A program made the position numbers and the translations under genes. A DNA stretch of 64,000 nt from CAZGAQ01 sp964523405. Lineage in GTDB: Bacteria; Planctomycetota; Phycisphaerae; UBA1845; Fen-1342. The DNA lies in NCBI GenBank assembly GCA_964523405.1, contig CAZGAQ010000003.1, forward strand, positions 186,001 to 250,000, in the 5' to 3' direction. Below, in pieces: positions 40,868 to 50,081 of this stretch. The notes below the pieces were generated by a model. That model did not search any database, was not told the DNA's origin, and saw only the letters and a list, made by a program, of their open reading frames with translations. Within the stretch, counting starts at the first letter, position 1; every line of letters begins with the position of its first letter.

Positions 40868-41137
40868 ATGATCCGGTTTCCGACTTTCAGCAGGGTCGCC
40901 TGGCTGACCGGGGCACTGGCCCTGAGCGCGGTGTGCGGCTGTCAGTCGACCTCCCCAAGTCGCGAGCCCGCCAGCGCGGGCAAGCCGAGTTCGGAGCCGA
41001 CCAACGTGATGGCCGGTTCGGACGCGGAGCGCGCCAAGGCCGGTATTGACCGCAATCAGCGCGAAAAGTCGGGCGAGCGCCGGCCGTTTGACCCGGGTGC
41101 CGGGCGGCCGGTGGATCAGCCCCCGACGCGGCGGTAG
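40868..41137 (+). CDS. Small lipoprotein of unknown function
   Basis: The 89-residue protein has GAGGAG before ATG 40868, an N-terminal hydrophobic stretch (VAWLTGALALSAVCGCQST) and a cysteine acceptable as a lipobox (VCGC). The rest is hydrophilic and rich in Pro, Arg, Ser, and probably disordered. No family is recognised. Confidence 0.6.
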   Translation: MIRFPTFSRVAWLTGALALSAVCGCQSTSPSREPASAGKPSSEPTNVMAGSDAERAKAGIDRNQREKSGERRPFDPGAGRPVDQPPTRR

Positions 41138-41170
41138 GCGGGCGACCAGCCGAAGCGCGGCGCAAAAGAA

Positions 41171-41194
41171 GGGGACAGTCGCGGGACTGTCCCC
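41171..41194. terminator. Hairpin between convergent small genes
   Basis: GGGGACAGTC-GCGG-GACTGTCCCC is a perfect 10-bp stem between the stop at 41137 (+) and the stop at 41220 (-). It could end both transcripts. No strong T-run follows on the plus strand. Confidence 0.55.
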
Positions 41195-41219
41195 AGATCA
41201 CCCCGGCCTCGCACTGCGG

Positions 41220-41450
41220 TTATTCGAGGATGTAGTCGCTCCACGCGTCGGCGTAGTAGTCCGTGACACTCTGGCGGTATTCGATCACGCTCTGGATCTC
41301 GGCGGTCGGGTCGTACAGGGAGGAGTCCGGGAAGCCCAGACCGATCAGGCTGCCGAGACCGTAGTCGTTGCAGCCACACAGGGCCGACACAGCCGCCACC
41401 AGCAACCCCGCCAGCATCGTCTTCCGCACGGTGTTCTTGAGAGTCAACAT
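41220..41450 (-). CDS. Small secreted or lipoprotein of unknown function
   Basis: The 76-residue protein starts MLTLKNTVRKTMLAGLLVAA, then VSALCGCNDYG. The hydrophobic segment and LCGC give a signal/lipobox-like N-terminus. The rest ends SVTDYYADAWSDYILE. AAAGGAGA lies upstream of ATG 41450. The longer open frame (to 41558) has no support. No family is recognised. Confidence 0.6.
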   Translation of the reverse strand: MLTLKNTVRKTMLAGLLVAAVSALCGCNDYGLGSLIGLGFPDSSLYDPTAEIQSVIEYRQSVTDYYADAWSDYILE

Positions 41451-41756
41451 GGATGGGTCTCCTTTGCTCGTCGTGCTTGCTTCCGGTCTTACCCCCCACC
41501 ACGACCTAGCTGGGCGGAGCTGCGGGTCTGACGGAAAAAAGGGGGCACACGCAGCCACGAGCGCATACCCCGCCAGGCTGTCTTATATAACTCATTGCCA
41601 GACAGACACTTGCGTCATTATCATTGACTCGGGGCAGCGGGGAACCCGCTTGAGGAGAGGTACATCTACCCCCACCCTGCTGTCGCCCCAGGAGGGCGGG
41701 AAGCGGATGGCAGCGCGGCGGCGGAGTCGGACCACCGTGCCAGACCGCATGGCCCC
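41451..41756. other. Gene-free interval of 306 bp
   Basis: This lies between the start of a small lipoprotein gene and the stop of the TPR kinase gene (both on the minus strand). It contains an AT-rich stretch (41580-41630) with TCTTATATAACTCA and TCATTATCATTGAC, a likely promoter region for the small lipoprotein. No coding frame or repeat was recognised. Confidence 0.5.
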
Positions 41757-44435
41757 CTACTCGTCGGCCGGCGCGGCGTACTTGGCCGCTCGCTCCGGCT
41801 GGCCCGACGTTTCGTAAAGCCGCACGAGCCGCGCGGCCGCCCGTCGCGTGGCGGGGTGCGCGGGACCGCGGGCGGTCCGCAGTGTTTCGTAGCTGTCGAC
41901 GAGCAGTGGCTCGGCTTCGGCGTAGCGCTGGAGCAGCATCAGCGTTTCGCCGTAGTTGCCTTGCAGCGCCGGCCGCAGCGGGTGCTCCGGAGGCAGGCTG
42001 TCCGCAGACTTCACGAGCGTCTCACACAACGTCAGGGCTTCGGCCAGCTGTCCATCGGCGCGCAGCGTGGCGGCCAGGTTGTTTCCGGCCACAAGCGTCT
42101 CGGGGTGGCTCGGCCCCAGCACCCGGCTGCGCACCTCCGCGCAGCGCCGGAAGAGCGTGATGGCCTCTTCGCGCCGCTCCAGGTCCGCCAGCACCCCGGC
42201 CATGTTGTTCACAGCCAGCAGCGTCTGCGGGTGATCGGGACCATAGTCGCGTTCGAGCTGCGCGAGGACGCTCCGCAGCAACGGCTCGGCTTCGGCCAGT
42301 TTGCCAGCGTCCTGCAGGGTGCGTGCCAAGTTGTTGCGGATTGACGCGGTGACCGGGTCCTGTTCGCGGCCGCTCCTCGTTTGCAGGTCGAGGGCGGTGC
42401 GCAATTGGGTCTCCGCCTCGTCAAGTTCACCCCGTTGGCGATGGACAACCGCGAGATTGCTCATGGCCTGGACGGTGCGGGGGCTGGCGGGGCCGAGCAC
42501 ACGACGATAGCCGTCGACAGCCTGCCGATACAGGTCAGCAGCTTCCGTGAGGTTGCCCTGCTCGTTTGCCAGGCGCGCCGCGTTGTTGAGGCTGTTGAGC
42601 GTGTCGGGATGATCGGGGCCGAGCACGCGACGGCGCATGGCCAGGGTTTCCTGCACCAGTGGGGTCGCTTCGTCCAGGGCACCCCGGTCGAGGAGCATCT
42701 GGCCCAGGTTGCTCTTGGAGTTCAGCGTGTCGACGTCATCCTCGCCCAGCACTTGGCGGCGCAGGGTCAGTGTTTCGCGGTGGAGGCGCTCGGCCTGTTC
42801 CGGCTCGCCGCGGTTGTCCAGCAGGTAGGCGAGGTTGTTCATGGCGGAAAGGGTCTCGCGGTGGCGCTCGCCGAAGGTGCGCCGAAAGCCGTCCAGCGCC
42901 TGGCGAATCAGCGGCTCGGCCTCGTCGTAGCGGCCCTGCTCCTGGTACACGCTCGACAGGTCGCTGAGGACCTTCAGGGTCTCGACATGCGCCGGGCCGA
43001 GGGAGCGCTGGTACAGCATCAGCGCGGCCTGGAGTTGCGTTTCGGCCGCGGTGTAGTCGCCGAGATTCGCGTAGGTGCGACCAATGGTGGCACGTACAGG
43101 GGCCTCGACCTCCGGTTGGGCGGAGAGCTGTTCTTCGACGCGGCGGGCGGCATCGGCGATGATGCGCCGCAGGAGGGCGGGGTCGTAGTCCTGAGCGAGG
43201 GTCGGGTCCAGCGTGCCGAACATGCCCTCGAGGAAGCGCTGGGTGCGCCGGGCCTTGTCGGTTTCGTTCTCGGCCTGCGCGCGGCGCTCTTCGGCGATCT
43301 GCTCGGCGTGCCGCGCGCGCGTGTAGAGGACGGACGTGCTGATGGCAACGCCGACGGCCAGGATCAGGAACGTACAGGCGACGCCGGCCAGCAGCCGGTA
43401 GCGGTGCAGCGTCTTCTTGACCTGGTACCACGCCGAGTCGCGTTTGGCTTCGATCGGCTCGCCGGCGAGGTAGCGCTGCAGATCGCGGGCCAGTTCGCCG
43501 GCACTCTGGTAGCGCCGTTCGGGTTCTTTGGCGAGGGACTTGAGGACAATCGTCTCGAGCTCGTCGTCGACCTCCGGGCGGCGCTGGCTGGGGCGCGCCG
43601 GCGGAGACTGACGAATGCTCTGAATCGCCTCATTGAACGGGACATTCAGGGGGTAGGGAAAGGCACCGGTCAGCGCCTGGTATAGCAGCACGCCGAGCGA
43701 GTACACGTCCGTGCGCAAGTCGATGCGGCTCGGTATACCCTCCACCTGCTCCGGGCTGGCCCACGGTAGCGAGCCGGTAAACGAGCCCTCGACGCTCATC
43801 TGCGTCCGGTTCGGGGTGGCGCTTTTCGCGAGACCGAAGTCCAGCACGTGCGGCTCGCCGGCCGGGTCGACGCGAATATTGCCGGGCTTGAGGTCGCGAT
43901 GTATGACGCCGCGCTGGTGGGCGTAGCTGACCGCCTGGCAGATCTTCACAAACATGGTGACCGTGGCGCGGAGTGAGGCCAGCGGTGCTCCCGCACCGGC
44001 CACGGGCGTCGTCCCGGCGGCCCCGCGCGCGTCGACGTCCACGTCCGCCGCGCCCCCCACCCCCAGCAGCACGTCGAGCGAAACGCCCTCAACATATTCC
44101 ATCACGTAGAACGGATAACCCTCGGCGGTCGTACCGCTGTCATACAGCCGCACGATGTTCGGGTGCTGCAGCGTGGCCACAAGGTCAATCTCACGCTCGA
44201 ACCGCCGCCGCGCGCTTTCAGACGCGTACGCGCCGTCGAGCAGCAGCTTGATGGCAACCTGGCGTTTGGTCGAGCGCTGCGTGGCCGCATAGACGACGCC
44301 CTGCCCGCCACGCCCCACTTCGCGCCAGTCGTCGTAGCCGGGGATGGTCGGCGGGCGCACGCCGGTTGCGCCGGCACCGCGGACGGCCGACAGCAGCAAT
44401 GCTTCATCGCGGAACCAGGCCGCACCTGCCGACAT
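41757..44435 (-). CDS. Serine/threonine protein kinase with C-terminal TPR repeats
   Basis: The 892-residue protein has a Hanks-type kinase domain (residues about 34-330). Motifs are GRGGQGVVYAAT, VAIK with K63, the catalytic loop HRDLKPGN with D181, and DFGLAK with D199. A membrane helix (LLAGVACTFLILAVGVAIST) follows. About ten kinesin-light-chain-type TPRs then fill residues 440-870, each of about 42 residues with patterns like GPDHPDTLNSLNNAA and GERHRETLSAMNNLAY. The kinase is predicted cytoplasmic and the TPRs on the other side of the membrane. An ECF sigma factor gene lies 65 nt upstream in the same direction, the planctomycete pairing. The TPR region could sense or bind a partner. Confidence 0.93.
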   Translation of the reverse strand: MSAGAAWFRDEALLLSAVRGAGATGVRPPTIPGYDDWREVGRGGQGVVYAATQRSTKRQVAIKLLLDGAYASESARRRFEREIDLVATLQHPNIVRLYDSGTTAEGYPFYVMEYVEGVSLDVLLGVGGAADVDVDARGAAGTTPVAGAGAPLASLRATVTMFVKICQAVSYAHQRGVIHRDLKPGNIRVDPAGEPHVLDFGLAKSATPNRTQMSVEGSFTGSLPWASPEQVEGIPSRIDLRTDVYSLGVLLYQALTGAFPYPLNVPFNEAIQSIRQSPPARPSQRRPEVDDELETIVLKSLAKEPERRYQSAGELARDLQRYLAGEPIEAKRDSAWYQVKKTLHRYRLLAGVACTFLILAVGVAISTSVLYTRARHAEQIAEERRAQAENETDKARRTQRFLEGMFGTLDPTLAQDYDPALLRRIIADAARRVEEQLSAQPEVEAPVRATIGRTYANLGDYTAAETQLQAALMLYQRSLGPAHVETLKVLSDLSSVYQEQGRYDEAEPLIRQALDGFRRTFGERHRETLSAMNNLAYLLDNRGEPEQAERLHRETLTLRRQVLGEDDVDTLNSKSNLGQMLLDRGALDEATPLVQETLAMRRRVLGPDHPDTLNSLNNAARLANEQGNLTEAADLYRQAVDGYRRVLGPASPRTVQAMSNLAVVHRQRGELDEAETQLRTALDLQTRSGREQDPVTASIRNNLARTLQDAGKLAEAEPLLRSVLAQLERDYGPDHPQTLLAVNNMAGVLADLERREEAITLFRRCAEVRSRVLGPSHPETLVAGNNLAATLRADGQLAEALTLCETLVKSADSLPPEHPLRPALQGNYGETLMLLQRYAEAEPLLVDSYETLRTARGPAHPATRRAAARLVRLYETSGQPERAAKYAAPADE

Positions 44436-44500
44436 GCCCGCTTCCTCCGCGCACCTGATGACGATGGCGGTTCACTTTGTCCGCGCAGCCCCGCGCCACC

Positions 44501-45091
44501 TCAGCCCTCGTCCAGCACCTGCGCTTCGACGAGCTGCGTCAGGCGTTTCATGATCCGCGATTTCGCCTGGTAGACCTGGTCCACGCTGAGACCGCATTCC
44601 GAGGCCACACTGGCCGCGTCGCCACCGGCCATGGCGTAGCGCTCGAAGGCCCGGCGGTCGACCCCATTGAATTCCACGGCGATGGTCCGCATGGCCTGTC
44701 GCACGTGATAGCTGCGCCACTCGGTTTCCCAGTCCTGCTCGACGGCGTCGTCGGTCGCGGCCAGGCGCGTCGCCTCGTCGACGGCTTCCAGCGTAACCCC
44801 GCCACGGTTCTTGAGGCGCCGCTTATAGATGGCGTGCAGCGTGATCGTCTTGAGGTACGAGCGGAACTTGCCGCGCGTCGGGTCGTAACTGAAGCCGGGC
44901 ATGCTGCGGGTGAGAATCAGCAGCACGTCCTGCAGGGCGTCGTCACAATCCGCGGGCTGCAGGCCCTGCCGCCGCCCGAACGAGCGAATCAGATCGCCGT
45001 AGCGGGCGAGGAAGTCCTGCCACGCCGCGGGCTCCGCGCCGCCGGCCAGACGGGCCAGCAGCGTCGCGTGCGTCACGCTCAAGGCGTCCAT
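44501..45091 (-). CDS. ECF-type RNA polymerase sigma factor
   Basis: The 196-residue protein has sigma region 2 (WQDFLARYGDLIRSFGRRQG, DCDDALQDVLLILTR, RGKFRSYLKTITLHAIYKRR) and region 4 (YAMAGGDAASVASECGLSVD, then QVYQAKSRIMKRLTQ). The length is normal for ECF sigma factors. ATG 45091 is used because the frame further upstream crosses into the divergent mnmG gene. It is in the same direction as the kinase gene. In Planctomycetota such pairs are thought to couple sigma activity to phosphorylation; the direct interaction is inference. No anti-sigma gene lies near. Confidence 0.88.
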   Translation of the reverse strand: MDALSVTHATLLARLAGGAEPAAWQDFLARYGDLIRSFGRRQGLQPADCDDALQDVLLILTRSMPGFSYDPTRGKFRSYLKTITLHAIYKRRLKNRGGVTLEAVDEATRLAATDDAVEQDWETEWRSYHVRQAMRTIAVEFNGVDRRAFERYAMAGGDAASVASECGLSVDQVYQAKSRIMKRLTQLVEAQVLDEG

Positions 45092-45193
45092 GACCGCAGT
45101 ATAACACGCCCGCGCCGGGCCCGGCGCCGCAATCCCGGCCGGCAGGGGCACCGGCGCCGCGCCGCAGCCGGAAGGGCTGGTAGAATCTCCCGC

Positions 45194-47053
45194 ATGAACC
45201 TGATCGGTGACGTACTGGTGATCGGTGGCGGGCACGCCGGCGCGGAAGCCGCATGGGCGGCGGCGCGGCTGGGGGCGCGCACCGTGCTGGTGACGCACGC
45301 CCGCGCGGCCATCGGGCGCATGTCGTGCAATCCGGCGATCGGGGGCATCGGGAAGGGTCAGATCGTCCGGGAGATCGACGCGCTCGGCGGGCTGATGGGA
45401 CTGGTCGCGGATGAGACAGGTATTCAGTTTCGCATGCTCAACCGGAGTAAGGGACCGGCCGTGTGGGCGCCACGGGCGCAAGCCGATAGCCGGCTGTATT
45501 CGGCCGCGCTGGTGCAGCGGCTGGAGCATTGCCCGAATCTGGCGATCGTGGAAGGCGGCGTAGACGAACTGGAAACCGAGTTCGACGGGGGCCGTGGGGG
45601 GCGGCGTGTGACGGGGGCGGTGTTGGCGGACGGGCGCGCCATTCGCGCGGGGGCGGTGGTCGTGGCGGCGGGGACCTTCCTGTGCGGGCTGATGCACACG
45701 GGTGAAGAACGGACGGCAGGCGGGCGCATCGGAGAACCCGCTGCACTGCGACTGAGCGAGGCGCTGCGCGGCGTCGGGCTCACGCTCGGGCGGCTGAAGA
45801 CGGGCACGCCGCCGCGGATCGCGCGGGACAGCATCGACTTCGCGGCGTTGCGGGAGCAGCCGGGCGACTGTGACCCCGCGCCGTTCTCGTTTCTCACCGA
45901 GCGCATCACGCAGCCGCAGGTGTCCTGCTGGCTCACCGCGACGAACGCGGGGATCCACGAGCTGATTCGGGCGAACCTGGATCGGGCCCCCTTGTACACG
46001 GGTCAGATCGCGTCGACGGGGCCGCGGTATTGTCCGAGCATCGAGACGAAGATCGTGCGTTTCCCCGAGAAGGACCACCACCAGGTGTTCCTGGAGCCGG
46101 AGGGCCGGGAGAGCGACCGTATCTACCTCAATGGGGTGAGCACGTCGCTGCCGCGCGACGTGCAGGAGCAGTTCGTACGCGCGCTGCCGGGACTGGGGCG
46201 AGCGCGGATCGTGCAGTGGGGCTACGCGATCGAGTACGACTTCGCGCCGCCCGAGCAGATCGACGTGACGCTGATGACCAAGGTGACGCAGGGACTGTTC
46301 CTGGCCGGGCAAATCAACGGCACGAGTGGCTATGAGGAGGCGGCGGGTCAGGGGCTGGTAGCGGGAGTGAACGCGGCGCGGTACGCCGCCGGCGCGAAGC
46401 CGCTCGTGCTGGGGCGGGACCAGGCGTACATCGGCGTGATGATTGACGACCTCGTGACGCGGGGAGTGGTTGAGCCGTACCGCATGTTCACGTCGCGCGC
46501 AGAGCATCGGATGCACCTGCGCTACGACAATGCGGATACGCGGCTGACGCCGCTAGGACGCGAGTTTGGACTTGTCGACGATGCGCGCTGGGAGCGATTC
46601 CGCTCGCAGCAGGCGCGGCAGGCGGATTTGCTCGCGTTGTTCGGGCAACTACGCTATGAGGGACGGACGTTAGCGGAATGGGCGCGACGGCCGGAAGAGG
46701 ATGGGCGACGCTTCGCCGCAAACTTCCCCGCGCTGTTAGGGTATTTGGCCGACAGCGATACGTGGGGCCGGGCGCTCGTAGCGCTGAAGTACGAGGGGTA
46801 CATCGAGAGGCAACAGCGCGCCATTGAGCGGTTCCGCGAGCTCGAGAACCGCGCAATTCCTGCCGACCTTGATTATGGGACGATTCGCCATTTGCGGTAC
46901 GAAGCACAAGAGCGCCTGTCGGCAGTCCGGCCCCGGAGCCTCGGGCAGGCCGCGCGAGTAAGCGGAATCCAGCCCGCCGACATATCGGTGCTGCTTGTTC
47001 ACCTGACGGCGACGTTGCGTTCTCTTAATATGGATCAAACGTATCCCGGTTAA
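45194..47053 (+). CDS. mnmG: tRNA uridine-5-carboxymethylaminomethyl modification enzyme MnmG
   Basis: The 619-residue FAD protein works with MnmE to modify the wobble uridine of some tRNAs. The dinucleotide-binding motif GGGHAGAEAAWAAARLG lies at residues 10-26. Conserved family stretches include IGRMSCNPAIGGIGKGQIVR, VADETGIQFRMLNRSKGPAV, GRIGEPAALRLSEAL, CPSIETKIVRFPEKDHHQVF and MFTSRAEHRMHLRYDNADTR. ATG 45194 is chosen for homology; the longer frame upstream is a shadow of the sigma gene. The length is normal. mnmE is not seen in the window. Confidence 0.97.
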   Translation: MNLIGDVLVIGGGHAGAEAAWAAARLGARTVLVTHARAAIGRMSCNPAIGGIGKGQIVREIDALGGLMGLVADETGIQFRMLNRSKGPAVWAPRAQADSRLYSAALVQRLEHCPNLAIVEGGVDELETEFDGGRGGRRVTGAVLADGRAIRAGAVVVAAGTFLCGLMHTGEERTAGGRIGEPAALRLSEALRGVGLTLGRLKTGTPPRIARDSIDFAALREQPGDCDPAPFSFLTERITQPQVSCWLTATNAGIHELIRANLDRAPLYTGQIASTGPRYCPSIETKIVRFPEKDHHQVFLEPEGRESDRIYLNGVSTSLPRDVQEQFVRALPGLGRARIVQWGYAIEYDFAPPEQIDVTLMTKVTQGLFLAGQINGTSGYEEAAGQGLVAGVNAARYAAGAKPLVLGRDQAYIGVMIDDLVTRGVVEPYRMFTSRAEHRMHLRYDNADTRLTPLGREFGLVDDARWERFRSQQARQADLLALFGQLRYEGRTLAEWARRPEEDGRRFAANFPALLGYLADSDTWGRALVALKYEGYIERQQRAIERFRELENRAIPADLDYGTIRHLRYEAQERLSAVRPRSLGQAARVSGIQPADISVLLVHLTATLRSLNMDQTYPG

Positions 47054-47067
47054 TCCGGTAATGTACG

Positions 47068-47096
47068 TTGCCAAATCTTCCCGAATATGCTATATA
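47068..47096 (+). promoter_or_regulatory. Candidate promoter of the response-regulator operon
   Basis: TTGCCA (47068-47073) and TATATA (47091-47096) are 17 nt apart in an AT-rich stretch, 30 nt before the GTG start. GGGGAAG precedes the start by a suitable distance. The leader would be about 20-25 nt. Confidence 0.6.
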
Positions 47097-47125
47097 TGTT
47101 AATATGTGGAATATGGGGAAGATGA

Positions 47126-47734
47126 GTGAATACTGGACCGAATAAAACTGAGCGGGATGGGCCGATCCCGTTGAAGAGCGTTTACACAACCGGCGAAGTG
47201 GCTGATATCTGTAAGCTCAGCCAGCAGACGGTGATACGTTGTTTTGACAGCGGACGGCTGCACGGGTACCGCGTTCCGGGGTCCAAGTTCAGGCGGATTC
47301 CTCGCGACGCGCTCATCCAGTTCATGAAGGAACACAACATCCCACTCGACCAGTTCGAGATGGGGAAAATCCGGGTACTCGTGGTCGATGATGATCCGGC
47401 GATCGTGGAGATGCTGGTTGAGCTGCTGGAGCGGGACGGACGTTTCGAGGTCGAAACGGCCGCCACCGGGTTCGATGCCGGCATGCAGACGCGGTCGTTT
47501 CACCCGGACGTGATCGTGCTGGACTACATGCTTCCGGACATCAACGGGAACGCGGTGTGCCGAAGCATTCGCAGCGATCCGTCGCTGGCGGACGTGCGCA
47601 TCATCATCGTCTCGGGAGTGGTCGAACGGGAGCATGTGGACAAGCTGCGTGAGGATGGGGCCGACGACTTCATCCAGAAGCCTTTCAGCATCGAGCAGCT
47701 CGTGAACCGGATCTCGGAACTGGTCCGCAAGTGA
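47126..47734 (+). CDS. Response regulator with N-terminal excisionase/MerR-type HTH
   Basis: The 202-residue protein has an N-terminal DNA-binding helix-turn-helix of the excisionase/MerR type (VYTTGEVADICKLSQQTVIR, CFDSGRLHGYRVPGSKFRRI) and a C-terminal receiver domain (IRVLVVDDDPAIVEMLVELL, phospho-acceptor D133 in IVLDYMLPDING, IIIVSGVVERE, and FIQKPFS). The usual order is reversed, the HTH being N-terminal. GTG 47126 has GGGGAAG upstream. The HDOD-kinase gene follows after 21 nt in the same direction and is the probable partner. An AT-rich promoter precedes it. Confidence 0.9.
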   Translation: MNTGPNKTERDGPIPLKSVYTTGEVADICKLSQQTVIRCFDSGRLHGYRVPGSKFRRIPRDALIQFMKEHNIPLDQFEMGKIRVLVVDDDPAIVEMLVELLERDGRFEVETAATGFDAGMQTRSFHPDVIVLDYMLPDINGNAVCRSIRSDPSLADVRIIIVSGVVEREHVDKLREDGADDFIQKPFSIEQLVNRISELVRK

Positions 47735-47755
47735 CCGCAAGCAGGCAGTAGTCCC

Positions 47756-50029
47756 GTGGCCGAGACTGTGACGTCACCAGAGCTGGTTCTTTCACACTTG
47801 GACAGCCTGCCGACGCTGCCCGCGGTAGCGGTCAAGCTGCTGCAGGTCACCGGGGACGAGAGCAGCGCGGCTGCCGACATCATCAAGTTGCTGCGCGGGG
47901 ATCAGTCGCTCACCGCGAAGATCCTGTCGCTGGCGGGTTCAGCGGCCAGCGGCGTGCGGGGGCCGATCACGACGCTGGAGAAGGCGGTCCCACTGCTGGG
48001 CTTCGCGACGGTACGCAGCATTGTGCTGGCGACCAGCGTGTTCGCGTGCTTCAAGAAACAGTCGGGCGAGGGCGCGGCGGGCACGTTTGACCGGCTGGAG
48101 TTCTGGAAGCACTCTCTGGCGGTGGCGTGCGCGGCGCGCCGGCTGGCCCAGACGCGCCCGGCGCTGGCGGTGGATCCGGAAGATGCGTTCGTCGCCGGCC
48201 TCTTGCATGATCTGGGCAAAGTCGCCCTCGACGCGGTCTTTCCCAAGGCCTACGAGCGGATTGTCGTCCAGACCAACAACAGCCGTGGGGACATCGCAGA
48301 CAACGAGCGCGCCGTACTGGGCGCAGACCACACCGTTGTCGGTCGCCGGCTCGCCGAGCGCTGGCGCCTGCCGCGCAACCTGCAGGAAGCCATCTGGCTG
48401 CACCATCTGGCGGCCGACGCGCTGCCATCGACCGTGAGCAAGCCGGGGCTAATTGGCGTCGTGCAGCTTGCGGACACGATCGCCCGGGAGCAGCGCATCG
48501 GGTATTCCGGAAATCACATGTTCTACGAGCTCTCGCCGCGGCTGGCCGAACGCCTCGCGTTTCCGCCAGCGCACGTGACGACTGTCGTGCAGCGGCTGGC
48601 CGCCGACGTAGCCGAGCACACGGTCCTGCTGGGGCTGGATGGCGAGACCAGCGACGCGGTGTACTTCCAGGCGCTGAGCCGGGCGAACACAGAGCTGGGG
48701 CAGCTCAACGCGGAGCTGGCGACACACAACCGCCGCCTGGCAGCGGGGGCGCGCTATTTCCAGGCGATGACGCGTTTTGAGCAGGCGCTGACTGACTGGT
48801 CCGATCCGGCTGCGGTGGTGGCGGCGCTGGCGCAGGCGGCGGCGATGGCACTGCAGCGCCAGCGGGCCGCCGCTTTCGGCCTGCGCGACAGTGCGTCGGC
48901 GGTCGACCTATCCTGGGTGGGGCCAACCTTGCTGGACGGCGGTCAACGCACCGAGCTGGTGGCGCCGGAGCTGGCTGAATGGCTACCGACGATGACGCCA
49001 CCGCTGGAAGCGCTGGTGCAACCCGCGCCGCCGGCGATCCGCGGGCTGCTGTCGACCGTGCTGCAACCGAGCGCCGAAGGCACGCCCTGGCTGCTACCGG
49101 TGTTCCACTCCGGCGAACTGGCCGGGGGACTGGTCTATACCGCCGAGGGGGATGAACGCACGCGGCTGCAGGAGGAAGCGAACGACCTGCGTTCGTTTCT
49201 GGCCAGCATCGGGCTGGCCCTGGGGCGCGCCAACGCGCAGGCCGCCGCGCGCCGCCTGTCGGAGGACCTGGCGGCAACAAATCGCCGGCTGCAGCAGATG
49301 CAGGCCGAGTTGCTGCGCTCGCGGACGCTTTCGATGATCGCGGAGATGGCCGCAGGGGCGGGACATGAGCTGAACAGCCCGTTAACGGTGATTTCCGGGC
49401 GGGCGCAGATGCTGGCCGCGCGTTTGACGAGCCCCGAGGATCAGCGGGCGTTGAAGCAGATCTCCGAGAAGGCCCATGAGTGCAGCGGCATCGTGTCGGA
49501 GTTGATGGACTTCGCGCGGCCGCGTCCGGCGCAGCTGGAGCGGGTGGACTTGGCGGCACTGCTGGGCGAAGTGCGGGCAGCGTGGCTGACCCAGAGCGGG
49601 ATGCCGCCCTCGCATCTGCGTCTGGAGTTCGAGCCGTCCGGGGGCGACGCCGCTACGCCGGGCGAGCCGCAGCCAATTCAGGCGGACCGCGAACAGCTCA
49701 AGGGTGTGTTTCGCGAGCTGATCAGCAACGCGACCGACGCGCTCGGGGCGGACGGCGGCACGATCGTCATCCGCTGCCGGGCAGCGCAGGCCGCGGAGAC
49801 GATCGAGGTGATGGTCACGGACAACGGGTGCGGCATGTCACCGACGGTGCTGCAGCGGGCGTTTGACCCGTTCTACTCGCACCGCAACGCCGGGCGGCGG
49901 CGCGGGCTGGGGTTACCGCGGGCCTACCGGGTGCTCGAATCGCACGGCGGGCGCATCTGGCTGGAGAGCCGGACGGACGAGGGGACGACCGCGCACGTAC
50001 TGCTCCCGCGCGCGCCGCTGCCGCCCTAG
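47756..50029 (+). CDS. HDOD domain histidine kinase
   Basis: The 757-residue protein has no membrane segment. Residues about 5-280 are an HDOD domain (SHLDSLPTLPAVAVKLLQVT, SLTAKILSLAGSAASG, and the relic metal site GLLHDLGKVALD). A region of about 200 residues with GAF-like features follows. The kinase core has GHELNSPLTVISGRAQML with H537, RELISNATDALGADGGTIVI (N box), DNGCGMSPTVLQ and GLGLPRAYRVLESHGGRI. HDOD usually acts in signal relay or with c-di-GMP pathways; its fusion to a soluble kinase is uncommon. It lies 21 nt after the response regulator, so the two are probably co-transcribed and a cognate pair. Confidence 0.88.
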   Translation: MAETVTSPELVLSHLDSLPTLPAVAVKLLQVTGDESSAAADIIKLLRGDQSLTAKILSLAGSAASGVRGPITTLEKAVPLLGFATVRSIVLATSVFACFKKQSGEGAAGTFDRLEFWKHSLAVACAARRLAQTRPALAVDPEDAFVAGLLHDLGKVALDAVFPKAYERIVVQTNNSRGDIADNERAVLGADHTVVGRRLAERWRLPRNLQEAIWLHHLAADALPSTVSKPGLIGVVQLADTIAREQRIGYSGNHMFYELSPRLAERLAFPPAHVTTVVQRLAADVAEHTVLLGLDGETSDAVYFQALSRANTELGQLNAELATHNRRLAAGARYFQAMTRFEQALTDWSDPAAVVAALAQAAAMALQRQRAAAFGLRDSASAVDLSWVGPTLLDGGQRTELVAPELAEWLPTMTPPLEALVQPAPPAIRGLLSTVLQPSAEGTPWLLPVFHSGELAGGLVYTAEGDERTRLQEEANDLRSFLASIGLALGRANAQAAARRLSEDLAATNRRLQQMQAELLRSRTLSMIAEMAAGAGHELNSPLTVISGRAQMLAARLTSPEDQRALKQISEKAHECSGIVSELMDFARPRPAQLERVDLAALLGEVRAAWLTQSGMPPSHLRLEFEPSGGDAATPGEPQPIQADREQLKGVFRELISNATDALGADGGTIVIRCRAAQAAETIEVMVTDNGCGMSPTVLQRAFDPFYSHRNAGRRRGLGLPRAYRVLESHGGRIWLESRTDEGTTAHVLLPRAPLPP

Positions 50030-50081
50030 GCGGGTGGGCCGGGCATGACCGGGACAGGGTGATACGGACGCGCACGTCTGA

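Noticed and set aside
41615..41627. TCATTATCATTGA resembling a Fur-type half site
   Set aside because: Only a partial match and no iron-related gene directly downstream.
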